64,000 nt of DNA from Streptomycetaceae bacterium. Its GTDB lineage: Bacteria; Actinomycetota; Actinomycetes; Nanopelagicales; Nanopelagicaceae. Position numbers and translations under genes: made by a program. Of this stretch, positions 52,884-64,000 are shown in pieces (position 1 is the stretch's first letter; each line of letters begins with the position of its first letter). A model generated the notes under the pieces. The model was given only the letters and a program-made list of their open reading frames with translations. It was not told the DNA's origin and made no database searches. Where the stretch lies: NCBI GenBank assembly GCA_027483765.1, contig JAIXTW010000006.1, forward strand, positions 62,001 to 126,000, read 5' to 3'.

Positions 52884-53999
52884 CTACTTGTGAAGTTGCT
52901 CGACAGTTGCGTCCCAGCCCTTTACATCTTCAGGCTTACGAGGAGCCTTTCCGACGTAACGTGCTGATGGACGAATAAGGCGACCGGTGCGCTTCTGCTC
53001 AAGAATGTGTGCAGACCAACCCGCAGTGCGAGCAGCTGTAAACATTGAGGTAAAGAGCGGAGCTGGTACCTCTGCGAAATCAAGAATGATTGCCGCCCAG
53101 AATTCAACGTTTGTTTCTAGCACGCGATCTGGTTGACGCTCGTGCAGTTCCTTCAGCGCAGCCTTCTCAAGTGCTTCTGCTACTTCATAACGTGGTGCGT
53201 TAAGTTCTTTCGCTGTGCGACGTAGTGTGCGAGCGCGTGGATCTTCAGCGCGATATACGCGGTGACCAAATCCCATCAGGCGTTCTTTACGATCAAGAAT
53301 TCCCTTTACATACGCTTCCGCATTTCCTGTCTTCTCAACTTCTTCAATCATGTGAAGAACGCGAGATGGTGCGCCACCGTGAAGTGGACCTGACATCGCA
53401 CCGATTGCACCCGAAAGTGCGGCGCAAACATCCGCGCCAGTTGATGCAATAACGCGACCAGTAAATGTTGAAGCATTCATTCCGTGCTCTGCCGCAGATA
53501 CAAAGTAAGCATCGATTGCACGAACGTGTGCTGGGTCTGGCTCGCCACGCCAGCGAATCATCATGCGCTCTACGACGGTATGAGCTTTATCAACTGCCGC
53601 CTCTGATACTGGATTGGCAAAGATTCCGCGAGCAGATTGTGCAAGATAAGAAAGAACCATCACAGATGTACGCGCAAGGTTGCTGCGAGCTTCTTCATCT
53701 GAAATATCAAGAAGTGGCTTAAAGCCCCATGATGGAGCAAGCATTGCAATCGCAGATTGAATATCTACGCGAACATCACCTGAGTGAACAGGTAGTGGGA
53801 ATGGCTCAGCATTTGGAAGCCCTGGATTAAATTCATCATCAACAAGAAGTCCCCATACGTTTCCGAATGAGACGCGACCAACAAGATCTTCGATATCAAC
53901 GCCACGGTAACGAAGCGCGCTGCCTTCTTTATCTGGCTCTGCAATTTCAGATTCGAATGCGATTACGCCTTCTAGACCTGGTTTGAAATCATCTGACAC
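52884..53999 (-). CDS. Citrate synthase
   Basis: A 371-residue citrate synthase of the actinobacterial CitA type. It starts at GTG (53997-53999) with AAGGAG upstream. The conserved histidines are visible in AAEHGMNAST, SGPLHGGAPS and LMGFGHRVYRAEDPRA. It condenses acetyl-CoA with oxaloacetate, the latter likely supplied partly by PEP carboxylase. It is divergent from pdxH. A methylcitrate synthase function cannot be excluded from sequence alone. Confidence 0.93.
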   Translation of the reverse strand: MSDDFKPGLEGVIAFESEIAEPDKEGSALRYRGVDIEDLVGRVSFGNVWGLLVDDEFNPGLPNAEPFPLPVHSGDVRVDIQSAIAMLAPSWGFKPLLDISDEEARSNLARTSVMVLSYLAQSARGIFANPVSEAAVDKAHTVVERMMIRWRGEPDPAHVRAIDAYFVSAAEHGMNASTFTGRVIASTGADVCAALSGAIGAMSGPLHGGAPSRVLHMIEEVEKTGNAEAYVKGILDRKERLMGFGHRVYRAEDPRARTLRRTAKELNAPRYEVAEALEKAALKELHERQPDRVLETNVEFWAAIILDFAEVPAPLFTSMFTAARTAGWSAHILEQKRTGRLIRPSARYVGKAPRKPEDVKGWDATVEQLHK

Positions 54000-54107
54000 G
54001 TCTGGCTCCTTCGTAATGGTGAGGCCAATTCTGCACCTACCGCGGGGGTGCTGACCACCACATCATGCGGGGATGCACTCGCGGCAAAAGTGAGGTTCGA
54101 TACATCT

Positions 54108-54779
54108 ATGAGCCAAATGGAACGAGATGCAATCCGGGCGATGCGCCGCTCTTACGGCGAGGTCGGACTCGAATCCTTGCCGGCCAATCCATTTGAGGCA
54201 TTCCACCAGTGGCTTAGCGAAGCGGCCGCGAATGATTTCATTGTTGAAGCCAATGCGATGGTCCTCTCCACCTTAGGCAGTGACGCCCAAGGACGCGACG
54301 CGATAACTACTCGCACCGTTTTACTCAAAGATGTTTCTGAAGGTGGCTTTACATTCTTTACCAACTACTCATCGCGCAAAGCACAAGCGATGGAGATGCA
54401 CGACCAGGTGACTCTGCTCTTCCCTTGGTATGCGATGGAACGACAAGTTTCCATTAGCGGATATGCGGAAAAGGTTTCGCAAGCAGAATCAGAAGATTAC
54501 TTTGCAACGCGACCATGGAGTTCACAGATTGGTGCATGGGCATCGGCCCAATCCGCACCACTTGCTTCGCGCGAAGAATTAGAACAGCGCTTTGCCGGTG
54601 CTGCGCAAAAATGGCCAGAAGGAAGCGTTGTTCCGTGTCCGCCGCACTGGGGTGGTTATCGCGTCACGCCAATCAGCATCGAGTTTTGGCAGGGGCGTTA
54701 CTCACGCTTGCATGATCGCCTGCGCTATGAGCGGGCTAACACGAGTGCGGATTGGGAAGTAGGTCGTTACTACCCTTAG
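54108..54779 (+). CDS. pdxH: Pyridoxamine 5'-phosphate oxidase
   Basis: About 223 residues of the FMN-dependent PNPOx family: RDAITTRTVLLKDVSEGGFTFFTNY, SSRKAQ, and the C-terminal PxxxEFWQGRYSRLHDRLRYER signature. It makes pyridoxal phosphate, a cofactor for SerC encoded next. I start at ATG 54108; the longer frame from 54048 adds an unrelated leader. Separated from serC by 9 bases. Confidence 0.93.
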   Translation: MSQMERDAIRAMRRSYGEVGLESLPANPFEAFHQWLSEAAANDFIVEANAMVLSTLGSDAQGRDAITTRTVLLKDVSEGGFTFFTNYSSRKAQAMEMHDQVTLLFPWYAMERQVSISGYAEKVSQAESEDYFATRPWSSQIGAWASAQSAPLASREELEQRFAGAAQKWPEGSVVPCPPHWGGYRVTPISIEFWQGRYSRLHDRLRYERANTSADWEVGRYYP

Positions 54780-55910
<1,131 letters not shown>

Positions 55911-55913
55911 TTT

Positions 55914-57077
55914 ATGCCGCATAGAATAAAACGCGACTCCTTTTTCTGGACCGTTGCACTACAAAGTATGTGCATCAACTTCTTTTTGGGTGCTTTTGGT
56001 CCATCCCAACCATTGCTGCGCGCTGATCAAAATACATCGCTGACTATCGCCGGTCTACATGGCACCGCACTCGGTGTTGCTGCCATCTTCGCCGGTCTTT
56101 CGAATCCACACCTGGTCCACAAATTCGGACGCACAAATACCGGTTGGCTTGGACTCACTATTTTTTCACTCGGTGTTATGGCCTTTGTTGCAGCAAGACC
56201 AGTTCAGCTCACAATTCTTGCCGCTCTCGTTACTGGCTTTGGCGTATCTCTCGTCATTAATAATTACGTGACATCGCTCAACCAGCACTACGGCAAGCAA
56301 TCGCCAGTTGCAGTCTCGCAAGCCAATTCAATTGGCTCAGTTAGTTTTGTACTAGGAACTTTGATCGTAGGACTAATAGCGGATAACTTCCGTGATCAGT
56401 GGCGAATCGGAATCTTGACTGTCTTGCCTGTCGCCCTCTATCTATTCTTCTTTCGTAGAATTAAAGATGTAGATGCGCACGTTCCTAACGAGCACGGTCC
56501 ACAAGGCGGAAAACTTTCACGCAATTTCTGGATCTCGCTATTCGGATTCTTCACATGTATCTCCAGCGAATTCGCACTCTCATTCTGGTCCGCCGCCCTC
56601 ATTATCGATCGCACTGATTCAGTTCCAGCCATTGCCACACTTGCAGTTGTGGCATTTGGTTCTGGAATGGCTACTGGGCGCTGGTTTGGTCCCATCTTGC
56701 TTAAGCAATGGGAGATTGATATTCAGCTAAAGATCTTTATTGCAATCGAGTTCATTGGTTTTGCGGTTTTGTGGTTTTCACATAACTTAACAATCAGCAT
56801 CCTTTCGCTCTTTGTGACAGGTGTTGGGGTCTCCGGTCAGTTCACCCTTTCTTCCATTCGACTCATTGGACTTAGTGGTGGTCGTCCTGATTTGGCGATG
56901 GGAAAGAATTCGCTAGCTGCAGGATTTGCGATTGGGCTCTCACCGTTTGTGTTGGGAGTCTTGGGTGATCATCTTGGAATCTCTCGTGCATACCTGATGG
57001 TGCCAGTGCTCATGATTATCGCCTACGCAGTTATTCAATTCATTCCTTCGCACGTGGAGCCAGTCGATGAACTATAA
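55914..57077 (+). CDS. Major facilitator superfamily transporter
   Basis: A 387-residue protein with about twelve membrane helices and MFS-type loops between helices 2 and 3 (HKFGRTNTGWLG). The substrate is not apparent; homologues sit in the serC-cspB neighbourhood of many Actinobacteria (for example Rv0876c in M. tuberculosis, from memory). The start lies 4 bases after serC, so it is co-transcribed. Its last codons overlap a 25-residue ORF in another frame. Confidence 0.88.
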   Translation: MPHRIKRDSFFWTVALQSMCINFFLGAFGPSQPLLRADQNTSLTIAGLHGTALGVAAIFAGLSNPHLVHKFGRTNTGWLGLTIFSLGVMAFVAARPVQLTILAALVTGFGVSLVINNYVTSLNQHYGKQSPVAVSQANSIGSVSFVLGTLIVGLIADNFRDQWRIGILTVLPVALYLFFFRRIKDVDAHVPNEHGPQGGKLSRNFWISLFGFFTCISSEFALSFWSAALIIDRTDSVPAIATLAVVAFGSGMATGRWFGPILLKQWEIDIQLKIFIAIEFIGFAVLWFSHNLTISILSLFVTGVGVSGQFTLSSIRLIGLSGGRPDLAMGKNSLAAGFAIGLSPFVLGVLGDHLGISRAYLMVPVLMIIAYAVIQFIPSHVEPVDEL

Positions 57078-57144
57078 AAGTCGCAGACTCATTACCGCAC
57101 TAACACTTATCGCACTCGTTGCACTTATTTTCCTGGGTAACTAG
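57067..57144 (+). CDS. Predicted 25-residue single-helix membrane microprotein
   Basis: An ATG at 57067 lies inside the MFS 3' end and is preceded by GTGGAG at about 7 bases. It encodes MNYKSRRLITALTLIALVAL followed by IFLGN and a stop at 57144. A basic N-terminus and one hydrophobic helix suggest a bitopic membrane protein with cytoplasmic start. It lies between the transporter and DUF2530, so it may act with the MFS protein. Confidence 0.55.
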   Translation: MNYKSRRLITALTLIALVALIFLGN

Positions 57145-57159
57145 CGTTACGATTTAGCC

Positions 57160-57348
57160 ATGGCAAGTAATATCAAAAGCGTAGTAACCCTGATTGCAGC
57201 TGGCACCATTGCCTGGATCGGTGCCGGGGTTGTTGCACTGGCCATGGATGCAGAATCTAAAATTATCTGGACGTGCGTTGTCGGCGCCCTGTTAGGCGTT
57301 ATCGGAATTCGTTACTCAATCCGGCGCAGCCGGCGAAGTGGAATTTAA
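57160..57348 (+). CDS. DUF2530 two-helix membrane protein
   Basis: A 62-residue protein with two hydrophobic helices (VVTLIAAGTIAWIGAGVVAL and IIWTCVVGALLGVIGI) and a terminal RRSRRSG basic patch, matching the actinobacterial DUF2530 family. Function unknown. Its stop overlaps the stop of the convergent cold-shock gene by sharing TTAA. Confidence 0.82.
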   Translation: MASNIKSVVTLIAAGTIAWIGAGVVALAMDAESKIIWTCVVGALLGVIGIRYSIRRSRRSGI

Positions 57349-57728
57349 GCTTCTAGTTGCGAAGCAATACCGCGAAGCACCCGACCAAGGCGTTCTGCCT
57401 CAGCCCCCGATGGGTGGCGTCCCTGGCGTAGACCATTTCCAACGCGATCAAGAATCTTGATGGTGTCTTCGATCATGGCAGCGAGATCATCGTTGTTAAC
57501 GCGTGAATTATCCGCAAGTGAAACAGGTGCATCAATGATGTGCACAGACATTGCCTGCGGACCTTTACGAGAATCAATCACGCTGAACTCAAGCTTTGTT
57601 CCAGGCTTAACTGTTGCAACGCCTTCTGGGAGTGCTGATCCGGCTAGATAAACATCTTCGCCTTCATCAGATGCAATAAATCCAAAGCCTTTTTCAAGGG
57701 AAAACCATTTAACTTTTCCTGTAGGCAT
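57345..57728 (-). CDS. Cold-shock protein with C-terminal extension
   Basis: A 127-residue protein: a cold-shock domain in residues 1-66 (GKVKWFSLEKGFGFIASDEG with both RNP motifs) followed by a 60-residue actinobacterial extension that is helical (LAAMIEDTIKILDRVGNGLRQ and AERLGRVLRGIASQL). The first part binds single-stranded nucleic acid; the tail probably mediates regulation or oligomerisation. The upstream 140 bases are a gene-free leader with short inverted repeats. It resembles the longer CspB of mycobacteria. Confidence 0.92.
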   Translation of the reverse strand: MPTGKVKWFSLEKGFGFIASDEGEDVYLAGSALPEGVATVKPGTKLEFSVIDSRKGPQAMSVHIIDAPVSLADNSRVNNDDLAAMIEDTIKILDRVGNGLRQGRHPSGAEAERLGRVLRGIASQLEA

Positions 57729-57870
57729 TGCACGTACTCCTTAAATTCTTACGGTACTCGTTTAGTAGCCGGGGGATTCGGACAGGGGGCTAATTTATCG
57801 CACTTAGCTCAGGGCTTGCTACCTGGTTTTACGCTTACAAAGTCGCTTCGCTCGTTCTATTTGCTCGGCT

Positions 57871-58533
57871 TCACAGGGTCGCTTCGCTGTGAGCTCCACA
57901 CCCATGATCGACTGAAACTACGCGTGCATCATCAGGTGCTATCGCATTGGCACAGACGCCAAATGCTGAACGAAGTGATCCAGCAATGGGAATAAAGAAC
58001 CCACATGATGCACATGGCTTTGGCGCACCTTGTGCCAGTGGTGTATTCGGTCCGCGATCACCGGCATACCAACGCTTACTTGCTTGATCGCGACCTTCGA
58101 TAGAAAGTACGCGCGGGCGCATCAAACCTAAATCAAATACTTGCGTTGCATCGAGGTCTTCATCTTGCACAAGTGAGTTAACTCCAGGCACAAGGCGGGT
58201 ATCTTCGAGAATACTTGGAACGATAACTCCCGGTTCAATATCTTCCGGCAAGATGCGATCCATATATGGAATGTGATCGGGTGCAATAAGTGAATCAGGG
58301 CCAGGCAAAATAACAACATCACAGATAGTTGGTTCAGCAGATTCATCAACTTTGGCGAGTGTGATGCACCAACGCCATCCAACATAGCCGGCGATTTCAG
58401 CTGCGAAAAGATATGTAGCGACGCGATTATCGTCGTCGTATTCAACTGAAACGAAGTCGCCGACTTGTGTTGCAAATTCAGCATCTGCCAATGCGGCATC
58501 GCGGGCAACGTTCTGCGCTTCGAAAATCTTCAT
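57871..58533 (-). CDS. DUF3027 protein
   Basis: A 220-residue protein of the actinobacteria-specific DUF3027 family, with GYVGWRWCITLAKVDE near residue 50, RWYAGDRGPNTPLAQ and the CASCGFFIPIAGSLRSAFGVCANA metal-binding-like block near the end, closing in VSVDHGCGAHSE. Four or more cysteines suggest a zinc site. Function unknown; it neighbours cspB and serC in Actinobacteria generally. The end of the gene contains a TCACAG-CTGTGA inverted repeat around its stop. Confidence 0.87.
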   Translation of the reverse strand: MKIFEAQNVARDAALADAEFATQVGDFVSVEYDDDNRVATYLFAAEIAGYVGWRWCITLAKVDESAEPTICDVVILPGPDSLIAPDHIPYMDRILPEDIEPGVIVPSILEDTRLVPGVNSLVQDEDLDATQVFDLGLMRPRVLSIEGRDQASKRWYAGDRGPNTPLAQGAPKPCASCGFFIPIAGSLRSAFGVCANAIAPDDARVVSVDHGCGAHSEATL

Positions 58534-58550
58534 CTGCTAATCGTAAAGCA

Positions 58551-60273
<1,723 letters not shown>

Positions 60274-60307
60274 CTAATAGTTGGTCTTCTCGGTACTGCT
60301 AGATCGG

Positions 60308-60334
60308 TTATCACTCTCGACCTCCGAGTGCTAA
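60308..60334. promoter_or_regulatory. CIRCE element (HrcA operator) upstream of groEL
   Basis: TTATCACTC, nine bases, GAGTGCTAA. The consensus is TTAGCACTC-N9-GAGTGCTAA, so only one base deviates. It lies 46 bases before the groEL start and implies HrcA repression relieved by heat shock. Confidence 0.9.
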
Positions 60335-60402
60335 CGCCAAATCTAGACGTTCTTATTCCAGCCCGCAAAACGAGCGAGGCTAGCGGTGGAATTGGGAGGG
60401 AT

Positions 60403-60669
60403 TTAGCGGGCGGTACGAGCGCTCATGCGGGCTTCGCGCAGGCGGCGAAGGCGCTTAACCAGCATCGGAGCGGCCTCAAGGGCATCTGCGCGATCAATGA
60501 GGTCATTGAGCAGTTGGTAGTAACGAGGAGCCGATAAATCGAAGAGCTCTTTAATGGCGCTCTCTTTGGCGCCAGCAAAACGCCACCAGTTACGTTCGAA
60601 TTCCAGGATGCGCGTTTCGAGCTCGGTCAATGTAGAACCAGCAGTCTCGGGATTTTCTAACGCAGACAT
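60403..60669 (-). CDS. DUF3263 protein
   Basis: An 88-residue protein with TELETRILEFERNWWRFAGAKESAIKELFDLSAPRYYQLLNDL, characteristic of DUF3263, a helical and probably helix-turn-helix family of Actinobacteria. The second half is basic (MLVKRLRRLREARMSARTAR). Possible DNA binding is inferred. It sits just upstream of groEL on the same strand but with a separate CIRCE-controlled promoter between. Confidence 0.87.
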   Translation of the reverse strand: MSALENPETAGSTLTELETRILEFERNWWRFAGAKESAIKELFDLSAPRYYQLLNDLIDRADALEAAPMLVKRLRRLREARMSARTAR

Positions 60670-60690
60670 ATCGCAAATCTTATGTCGGAG

Positions 60691-62178
60691 TTAGGCCGAA
60701 GTGTGGGATTTACGAGCAGCTTTAATTATATTGCGGGCCATTGTTGGAAAGATAAAGAAATGAAAGGGCGAAACCAGATACCAATAAATCTGGCCACCTA
60801 AACCGCGTGGTTCAAAGAGCGCATCTTGGGTGAGCACAGTCTTTCCATCAACTTCTTCCAGATGAAATTCCAACCATGCTTTTCCGGGCAGAATCATTTC
60901 GGCATAGAGTCGCAAATGTTGTTCTGGAACTAGTCCTTCGACTCTCCAGAAATCTAAGCTGTCACCAATACGTAAGTGATGCGGATCGCGGCGACCGCGA
61001 CGCAAACCAACGCCGCCCACTACGCGATCAATGAGTCCACGTAAATACCAGAGCCAACCAGAACCAAACCAACCGCGATCTCCACCGATTCCTTCAATCT
61101 GCTCCCACACATATTTAATCGGAACATCGGTAGTTATCACGCGATGATCTTTCAGTGTGAGCTCTCCCGCCCAATCTGGATCGCTCTGTGCTTTCTGCCA
61201 TGGCGCTGTAGGAAACGCGGCATCAGACCAACGTGTAGAAACTGAGTTTTCTGCAGTACGCGTTAAGGCTAAGTGAATCGCTTGTGAAACAGTGAGTAGA
61301 CCTTCGGCAGGAGGCGGAATCAAATCGCTAATACTTTTACGCGGGTCTGCTACTACTTCACTGATGAGTGATTCAACAAGTGGTCGCGCAAGTGAAGTAG
61401 GCACAGGTGTCACAAAACCGATCCATAAACTTGAAAGTTTTGGCGTCAACACCGGAACCTGAATAATGATTCGCTTTCGCAGCCCTGACAGGTGAGCAAA
61501 CTTCTGCATCATGCCGGCATACGACATTACTTCTGGGCCACCGATATCGCAGATGCGATTAACTGGATTCTTTAAATTCGCCACATTGCGCAGGTAATAA
61601 AGCACATCGCGAATCGCAATTGGCTGCGTACGGTTTGAAACCCACTTTGGCGTGGTCATAATCGGCAAACGGTGGGTGAGATGACGCAACATTTCAAATG
61701 AGGCCGAACCTGAACCAATAATAATTCCGGCGCGAAGCTCGAGTACTGGCACCGATGTAGATGCCAATTCAATTCCAGTGTTCATACGCGATAACAAGTG
61801 GCGACTGCGGTTTTCATCGTTAGCAATTCCGCCCAAATAAACAATCTGCTTTACGCCGGCTGCTTCAGCCTTGTCCGCAAAGTTATGCGCCATCTCGGCT
61901 TCCACAGCTTCGAAATCTGTCGCCACGTTAATGGAATGCAATAAGTAGTAGGCAGTGTGCACGCCATCGAGTGCTCGCGCTAAATCTTCACCGCTTGTTG
62001 CAGTTCCTTCGCAGACTTCCACATCATTGATCCAGGTATGGCCCTGAATTTTTCGTGCATCGCGAACGAATACCCGCACTCGCTTCTTATCTTCTAGAAG
62101 CACTCGCACCAAACGGCCCCCCACATATCCAGATGCGCCGGTAACAAGGTAGAGCCGGTCCTGATTCTGTGATTCCAT
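60691..62178 (-). CDS. NAD(P)-binding SDR with C-terminal DUF2867 domain
   Basis: A 495-residue protein: an extended-SDR/NmrA-like Rossmann domain (LYLVTGASGYVGGRLVRVLL, residues 1-300) and a DUF2867 START-like domain (about 340-490; WGSGWLWYLRGLIDRVVGG-type block, MILPGKAWLEFHL). Substrate unknown; such proteins are widespread in Actinobacteria and may act on membrane or quinone-like molecules. It is divergent from the NADH dehydrogenase gene with 22 bases between starts. Confidence 0.88.
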   Translation of the reverse strand: MESQNQDRLYLVTGASGYVGGRLVRVLLEDKKRVRVFVRDARKIQGHTWINDVEVCEGTATSGEDLARALDGVHTAYYLLHSINVATDFEAVEAEMAHNFADKAEAAGVKQIVYLGGIANDENRSRHLLSRMNTGIELASTSVPVLELRAGIIIGSGSASFEMLRHLTHRLPIMTTPKWVSNRTQPIAIRDVLYYLRNVANLKNPVNRICDIGGPEVMSYAGMMQKFAHLSGLRKRIIIQVPVLTPKLSSLWIGFVTPVPTSLARPLVESLISEVVADPRKSISDLIPPPAEGLLTVSQAIHLALTRTAENSVSTRWSDAAFPTAPWQKAQSDPDWAGELTLKDHRVITTDVPIKYVWEQIEGIGGDRGWFGSGWLWYLRGLIDRVVGGVGLRRGRRDPHHLRIGDSLDFWRVEGLVPEQHLRLYAEMILPGKAWLEFHLEEVDGKTVLTQDALFEPRGLGGQIYWYLVSPFHFFIFPTMARNIIKAARKSHTSA

Positions 62179-62200
62179 AGATTGAGCCTAGACTGAGCAC

Positions 62201-63433
62201 ATGGCTACTTCTACTCGACCTCGCGTAGTCATTCTTGGCGCCGGTTTCGGTGGTCTCACCGCAGCGCGCGCCCTGGCAGACAAGGCCGATGTCACACTCG
62301 TTGACCGCCATAACTTCCAAACTTTCTTGCCACTTCTTTATCAAGTTTCAACTGCGGGCTTGGCTGCCGACCACGTTGTTCACCCAATTCGCGGCGCACT
62401 GCGCGATAGCGGTGTGAAATTTCGTATGGGCTCACCTATCTCAGTTGATCATAAGAACAAATCAGTAAAACTTGATTCCTCTGAATCGCTAGATTTTGAT
62501 CACCTGATTGTCGCGCTGGGTTCTGTCACCGCAGACTTTGGCGTTCCGGGAGTTGTGGATCATGCACTTGGTATGAAGAGCGTGCACGAAGCGCTCATGA
62601 TTCGTGCAGAAGTGATGCGACGTTTTGAAGATTTAGCTCGCTTTGAAGATAACACCAGACTTTCTATCGCTGTCGTTGGCGGCGGGCCCACTGGAGTAGA
62701 GATGGCTGGCGCACTCGCCGAACTTAAGCGCGGACCATTGAAAAATGATTTAGCGGCGGCGGCAGAACATATCGATGTCTATCTCATTGAAGCTGGCCCA
62801 CGTATTCTGCCGATGTTTAGCGAGAAGCTATCAGCGCGTGCCGAATCAGATCTTCGCAAGCTTGGTGTCATTGTTCGCACCAACACTGCGGTGCGCGAAG
62901 TAAAGTCTCGACAAATTATTTTAAAAGAAGGCGAACCGATTCCAGCAGAGGTAACTATTTGGGCTGCCGGTGTGAAGGGTGAACCCACTGCAAGTATTCT
63001 CAATCTTCCGCTCGCTGGAACACGTATCGATACCGATGAAAACTTAGAGGTTCGTAACTATCCAAATATTTGGGCTATCGGTGATATCAACGGCACTAAA
63101 GGCGCCGACGGCCGCTTTTTGCCAATGGTTGCACCCGTTGCGCTTCAGCAAGCTAAATGGGTGGCAAAGCAGATTCTCCGCAAAGAATCAGGTAAATCAC
63201 TTTCGCCATTTAAGTACTTTGATAAAGGCGCGATGGCAACAATTGGTCGCCATAAAGCGGTCGTTGAATTCCGTGGAATAAAAATGACCGGTCCACTTGC
63301 TTGGTTTGCTTGGTTATTCCTGCACTTGTTCTACCTCATGGGTGGGCGCAACAAAGTGGGCACAATCGTCGACTGGTCTTGGAACTACCTCACATTTGAT
63401 CGCGGCAATCGCCACATCATGGATGCTCTCTAA
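62201..63433 (+). CDS. ndh: Type II NADH dehydrogenase
   Basis: A 410-residue single-subunit NADH:quinone oxidoreductase. It has the FAD motif VVILGAGFGGLTAARAL near residue 9, the NADH motif IAVVGGGPTGVEMAGALAEL near 150, a NIWAIGD FAD-contact segment near 288 and a C-terminal amphipathic membrane anchor (LAWFAWLFLHLFYLMGG). It passes electrons to menaquinone without pumping protons. The next gene begins 10 bases after its stop. Confidence 0.93.
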   Translation: MATSTRPRVVILGAGFGGLTAARALADKADVTLVDRHNFQTFLPLLYQVSTAGLAADHVVHPIRGALRDSGVKFRMGSPISVDHKNKSVKLDSSESLDFDHLIVALGSVTADFGVPGVVDHALGMKSVHEALMIRAEVMRRFEDLARFEDNTRLSIAVVGGGPTGVEMAGALAELKRGPLKNDLAAAAEHIDVYLIEAGPRILPMFSEKLSARAESDLRKLGVIVRTNTAVREVKSRQIILKEGEPIPAEVTIWAAGVKGEPTASILNLPLAGTRIDTDENLEVRNYPNIWAIGDINGTKGADGRFLPMVAPVALQQAKWVAKQILRKESGKSLSPFKYFDKGAMATIGRHKAVVEFRGIKMTGPLAWFAWLFLHLFYLMGGRNKVGTIVDWSWNYLTFDRGNRHIMDAL

Positions 63434-63443
63434 AGCTTTTGGG

Positions 63444-64000
63444 ATGCAAGAAAAATATCTCGAAGTAGCAGGTAATCCACTCTATTGCTACGAGTGGGAT
63501 AACAATGGCGAGGCCGTTGTATTACTTCACGGAGGCTTAAGCCAAACATCGCACTTTGATCTACGCATTCTGCCAGCTATCGAAGATGACTTTCATATCT
63601 TTGCCTACGACCGAACCGCCCACGGATTTAGCGGAGATAAACCGGGCAGTTTGCACTTTGATTACCAAACAAAAGAGTTGATTGCATACCTAGAAAACGT
63701 TGTGAAAGAACCAGCGCACCTGATTGGTTATAGCGATGGTGGCAATATCGCGCTGATGGTGGCAATACAACGCCCCGAACTTGTGCGCTCAATTGTTACC
63801 TTAGGTGCAAACTTTCACTTTAGTGGAACCTTGCCGATGCCTGAATTCGATGGTGTCATCTCAGTTGAAGATCAAGAAGAGTACGACCGCACCTCACCTG
63901 ATGCACCCCATACGCTGGCCGAAAAAATTACCCGGATGACGAAAATTTGGAAATCAGAGCCGACTTTGACCACCGCAGATTTGCATCAGATTCAATGTCC
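63444..64000 (+). CDS. Alpha/beta hydrolase, N-terminal 185 residues (cut by window edge)
   Basis: An ORF from ATG 63444 runs off the right edge. It begins MQEKYLEVAGNPLYCYEWDN and contains VVLLHGGLS (oxyanion hole), YDRTAHGFS and the nucleophile elbow LIGYSDGGN with the catalytic serine. It is a soluble hydrolase or esterase of unknown substrate, likely co-transcribed with ndh. Confidence 0.88.
   Translation, partial: MQEKYLEVAGNPLYCYEWDNNGEAVVLLHGGLSQTSHFDLRILPAIEDDFHIFAYDRTAHGFSGDKPGSLHFDYQTKELIAYLENVVKEPAHLIGYSDGGNIALMVAIQRPELVRSIVTLGANFHFSGTLPMPEFDGVISVEDQEEYDRTSPDAPHTLAEKITRMTKIWKSEPTLTTADLHQIQC

Noticed and set aside
57842-57888. Direct repeat GTCGCTTCGCT at 57842-57852 and 57878-57888
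   Set aside because: The core GCTTCGCT is low complexity and one copy lies across the DUF3027 end; no wider array or tRNA link was seen.

Overview
The window reads as a compact, AT-leaning actinobacterial chromosome segment, most likely from a streamlined freshwater acI-type actinomycete (Nanopelagicales; Planktophila or Nanopelagicus-like). The evidence is actinobacteria-restricted families (DUF501, DUF3027, DUF3263, DUF2530, a SepX/GlpR-like membrane protein, a CopD-CtaG fusion), gene order from ppx to the 5-formyl-THF ligase gene that matches, from memory, the Mycobacterium tuberculosis Rv0992c-Rv1026 neighbourhood, very short intergenic gaps, many 4-base gene overlaps, and GC content well below that of most Actinobacteria. 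The lineage call is inference. I see no insertion sequence, prophage, CRISPR array or rRNA.

Positions 1-8580 hold an L-arabinose module, all on the minus strand. One operon carries a ChvE-type sugar-binding protein, GguA/GguB ABC transporter subunits and AraA (cut by the window edge). A second carries a small membrane protein, an unknown 140-residue protein, a LacI-type regulator, AraB and AraD. Both operons are preceded by the same 13-base sequence built on the palindrome TGAGCGCTCA, the probable operator of that regulator.

Positions 8581-35336 are housekeeping: cyclopropane fatty acid synthase, an odd tRNA with a UAA anticodon, then UDG, ppx, DUF501, ftsB-like, eno, mazG, a SurA-like lipoprotein and mfd. 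These are followed by ppc, pth, rplY, prs, glmU, tRNA-Gln, a MarR regulator, ispE, rsmA, tatD, metG, rsmI and a protein O-mannosyltransferase. The segment ends with a GlpR/SepX-like membrane protein, a RimJ-like acetyltransferase, a MoeA-like Glp and 5-formyl-THF cyclo-ligase. The Glp/GlpR pair suggests a cell-division role rather than molybdenum cofactor synthesis.

Positions 35337-49086 hold an acyl-CoA dehydrogenase coupled to CopD-CtaG and a CopC-like protein that has lost its copper ligands. FmdB, an MMPL transporter, PurU, tRNA-Arg, a saccharopine-dehydrogenase-like enzyme, an SDR, a DEAD-box helicase with long disordered ends, a secreted coiled-coil protein and a diguanylate cyclase follow.

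Positions 49090-51490 are the most interesting part: a promoter, a 19-residue cysteine-containing leader peptide, a secreted two-domain sulfurtransferase and a YeeE/TsuA-type sulfur permease. They look like a cysteine-responsive unit for acquiring reduced sulfur.

Positions 51517-64000 hold photolyase, citrate synthase, PdxH, SerC, an MFS transporter, a 25-residue membrane microprotein, DUF2530, a cold-shock protein, DUF3027, a lone groEL with a CIRCE operator, DUF3263, an SDR-DUF2867 protein, type II NADH dehydrogenase and the start of an alpha/beta hydrolase.
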